DNA from: an uncultured Rhodocyclaceae bacterium
Lineage (GTDB): Bacteria > Pseudomonadota > Gammaproteobacteria > Burkholderiales > Rhodocyclaceae
DNA: 7,176 nt
Reading direction: 5' to 3'
NCBI GenBank assembly: GCA_903930805.1
Contig: CAIYZZ010000196.1
Location: 1-7,176 of the forward strand
Shown: piece after piece, positions 5,488-7,176 of the stretch
How the letters are laid out: every line of letters begins with the position of its first letter
Numbering within the stretch: the first letter of the stretch is position 1
The notes under the pieces: model-generated
The model's input: the letters and a program-made list of their open reading frames with translations, nothing else
Database searches by the model: none
Told to the model about the DNA's origin: nothing
Translations under genes and position numbers: made by a program

Positions 5488-7176
5488 TTAGATGAATTCT
5501 TTGACGAACAGCAGTACGACGATCAGCGAGCCAACTGCCTTGCCCGTGCCGACGACGCCACCGATGATCAGTGGCGTGCCGCCGGCCTGCTTGAGCGCCG
5601 CCATGGTGATCTGCATCCCCAGGCCGATCAGGCCGAAGGAGAACAGCCAGGCCAGCCAGTCGCGGAAGGCGGCGATTGCCTTCGAACTGTGCCAGGCGGC
5701 CTTGTCGGCCTTTTCGATTGCACTCTTGGCGAGCGCATCCAGTCCGCTCATCTTCGCCACCGCTGTGAGCAACTCATCCTGTTCGCGGTTTGCCATCTTC
5801 TTGTTGGCGATCAGGTCAGCAAGCGCCTTGTGCGCATCCTCCGGTGTGGCGTGGCGCTGGCCGATGTTGATGGCCTTGGCGGTAAAGTGATCCTGCAGTG
5901 CCTTGGCACCATCAGACTCTTTGAGCCGGGCAAGTTCCCCCTCGAGGGCACGGGTTTCCTTGCCTTTGAGAAGTTGATCTTCTTTGATCTTCTCTACGCT
6001 GAAATACTTGCCCTGATAGTGACCGGCCGGCGTGAAGGCCCCCAGGGTCGACAGGATGAACAGCAGGATGAAGCCGAGCACGAACAAGGGGAACTTGGCG
6101 AGCAGCACCTTGCCCAGATCGACCTTCTGCGCGCCCACCTCATGCTTGACGTACCAGGCAGCGAGCCAGAGCACAATGATCGGTAGGAACAACACGCGGG
6201 TGATGTTGAAGATCTCGGCAACCTTCAGTGTCTCGATGCCATGCGGATCGAAGGCCAGCGCCGCACCGGCGACCTGCGCCGAGTTGAGAATGCCGGTGCC
6301 GGCCCAGGCACCGAACTGCACCGGGCCCATGTTGAGCAGGTGGCCGATGGTCGGGAACAGGAACATGCAGCCGACGCCCCAGATCAGGATGGTGCCGATG
6401 GTATAGGCGATCTCACCAGCCTTGGCATTCACGACAGGCGAAGCGGCCACGGTGGCCGAGACGCCGCAGACGCCCATGCCGGCCGAGAGTACCGCCGTCA
6501 TCGAATTGCCAGCCCCCATGCGCTTGCCCATGAAGAGCACGACACCCACCGAACCGAGCACGAAGATGCCGATCATGATTACCGACAGGCCACCGAGCTG
6601 CGCCAGTTCGGTGGCGCTGTAGAGCGTGCCAAGCAGGATGACGCCGGTCTTGAGAAAGAATCGCGCGGTGCGCACGCCGTTGGCGGCCCACGCAGGAATC
6701 TTGAAGACATTGACAATGACAATGCCGATGACGATGCCCAGCACCACGTAATTGAGGTTGAAGATGGTGGCGAAATTCCAGCCAAGTGACGGCTGGGCGT
6801 CCCGGCCCCAGTTGGCGAAAGTGGGGTCGAGCCCCCAGCGCACGATGAAGGCAATGAGCAGGATATAGGCCATGCCGGGGAAGATCGACAGGTAGTAGTC
6901 GAGTTGGCCCTGCTTCGGTGTCCACGCCACGATCAGCAAGCCAAGTACGGTGGCGATGCCGCCGAAGATGTAGGAGAGTTGCGACTGCTGTGCCTTGGCC
7001 TCGTCAAACTTTGACTTGGGCATCTTCATGTCAGGCGCCGGCTTGCCTTCTTCCGTGGCGATTTCGGTGGCGACGCGGAACTCGGCGTCGAACTTCTCCT
7101 TGACCTTCATATGGTCGGAATAAGCGCTCCTCTGCAGCCACTTCTGCATGCCGTCAATGCCACCGCTGGCGTTGAG
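5488..7176 (-). CDS. YeiH-like putative sulfate exporter (UPF0324, Cons_hypoth698), long form, 5' end outside window
   Basis: This is a polytopic inner-membrane protein of the UPF0324 family, often annotated as a putative sulfate exporter; transport activity is assumed from family naming. The frame is open to the right edge. An ATG at 7149 is available, but nine further codons (LNASGGIDG) precede it, so the true start is probably outside; residues below count from 7149. Features: a hydrophilic head of about 58 residues; membrane helices from about 60, 87, 133, 163, 187 and onward; the family block GMGVCGVSATVAASPVV (224-240); and AWAGTGILNSAQVAGAAL (281-298), where related proteins often carry His instead of Asn289. 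Residues about 371-495 are a charged, mostly helical soluble insertion that ordinary ~340-residue YeiH proteins lack. Three hydrophobic segments (about 496-553) close the protein. It is the first visible gene of the operon. Its TAA is followed after 10 bases by the 43-residue gene. Confidence 0.88.
   Translation of the reverse strand, partial: LNASGGIDGMQKWLQRSAYSDHMKVKEKFDAEFRVATEIATEEGKPAPDMKMPKSKFDEAKAQQSQLSYIFGGIATVLGLLIVAWTPKQGQLDYYLSIFPGMAYILLIAFIVRWGLDPTFANWGRDAQPSLGWNFATIFNLNYVVLGIVIGIVIVNVFKIPAWAANGVRTARFFLKTGVILLGTLYSATELAQLGGLSVIMIGIFVLGSVGVVLFMGKRMGAGNSMTAVLSAGMGVCGVSATVAASPVVNAKAGEIAYTIGTILIWGVGCMFLFPTIGHLLNMGPVQFGAWAGTGILNSAQVAGAALAFDPHGIETLKVAEIFNITRVLFLPIIVLWLAAWYVKHEVGAQKVDLGKVLLAKFPLFVLGFILLFILSTLGAFTPAGHYQGKYFSVEKIKEDQLLKGKETRALEGELARLKESDGAKALQDHFTAKAINIGQRHATPEDAHKALADLIANKKMANREQDELLTAVAKMSGLDALAKSAIEKADKAAWHSSKAIAAFRDWLAWLFSFGLIGLGMQITMAALKQAGGTPLIIGGVVGTGKAVGSLIVVLLFVKEFI

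Noticed and set aside
5356..6186. 276-codon open frame on the + strand opposite the transporter
   Set aside because: It is antisense to the YeiH-like and small genes, is rich in Glu/Arg/Gln as a mirror of membrane codons, and has no family resemblance.
1..7176. tRNA, rRNA, CRISPR array or riboswitch
   Set aside because: No cloverleaf, regularly spaced repeat or long structured non-coding stretch was seen by eye; apart from 1-101 the window is almost fully coding.

Overview
The window looks like chromosomal DNA of a GC-rich, free-living proteobacterium. The style of the proteins (SulP fused to universal stress protein domains, a kinase fused to a USP domain, a long YeiH-like transporter) suggests a betaproteobacterium of the Rhodocyclales/Accumulibacter kind. 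That placement is an inference from protein resemblance only. Coding density is very high: no gap exceeds about 40 bases apart from the first ~100 bases.

Layout. Bases 1-101 hold no convincing gene. They carry short repeated motifs (TTTCAGYGA...CCCCCA) that resemble the multi-repeat ends of IS21-type insertion sequences, and they abut the point where SulP homology abruptly begins. From about 101/119 to 2146 (+) runs a SulP-family anion transporter that lacks its N-terminal membrane half and continues into a STAS domain, a small cysteine motif and two USP domains. Facing it is a six-gene block on the - strand, transcribed from right to left: a long YeiH-like (UPF0324, 'putative sulfate exporter') membrane protein that runs off the right edge; an unlisted 43-residue single-span membrane peptide with a good ribosome site; a stand-alone USP-like protein starting at TTG; an SRPBCC-like protein with a C-terminal membrane anchor; a calcineurin-like metallophosphoesterase; and a Ser/Thr kinase-like protein fused to a USP domain. 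Neighbouring genes overlap (8-base, 31-base, ATGA and ATGA overlaps) or are 10 bases apart, so this is almost certainly one operon with its promoter to the right of the window.

How they may work together. Four USP-type domains in three proteins sit beside two unrelated anion-transporter families, a kinase and a phosphoesterase. A reasonable reading is a membrane anion-transport module wired to nucleotide/stress sensing and protein phosphorylation. The parts list is seen in the sequence; the joint function is inference. Points most worth following are the kinase with an altered catalytic loop (HHDLTPSH in place of HRDxKxxN), the small membrane peptide, the ~125-residue soluble insertion in the YeiH-like protein, and the truncated SulP gene next to a likely mobile-element end.
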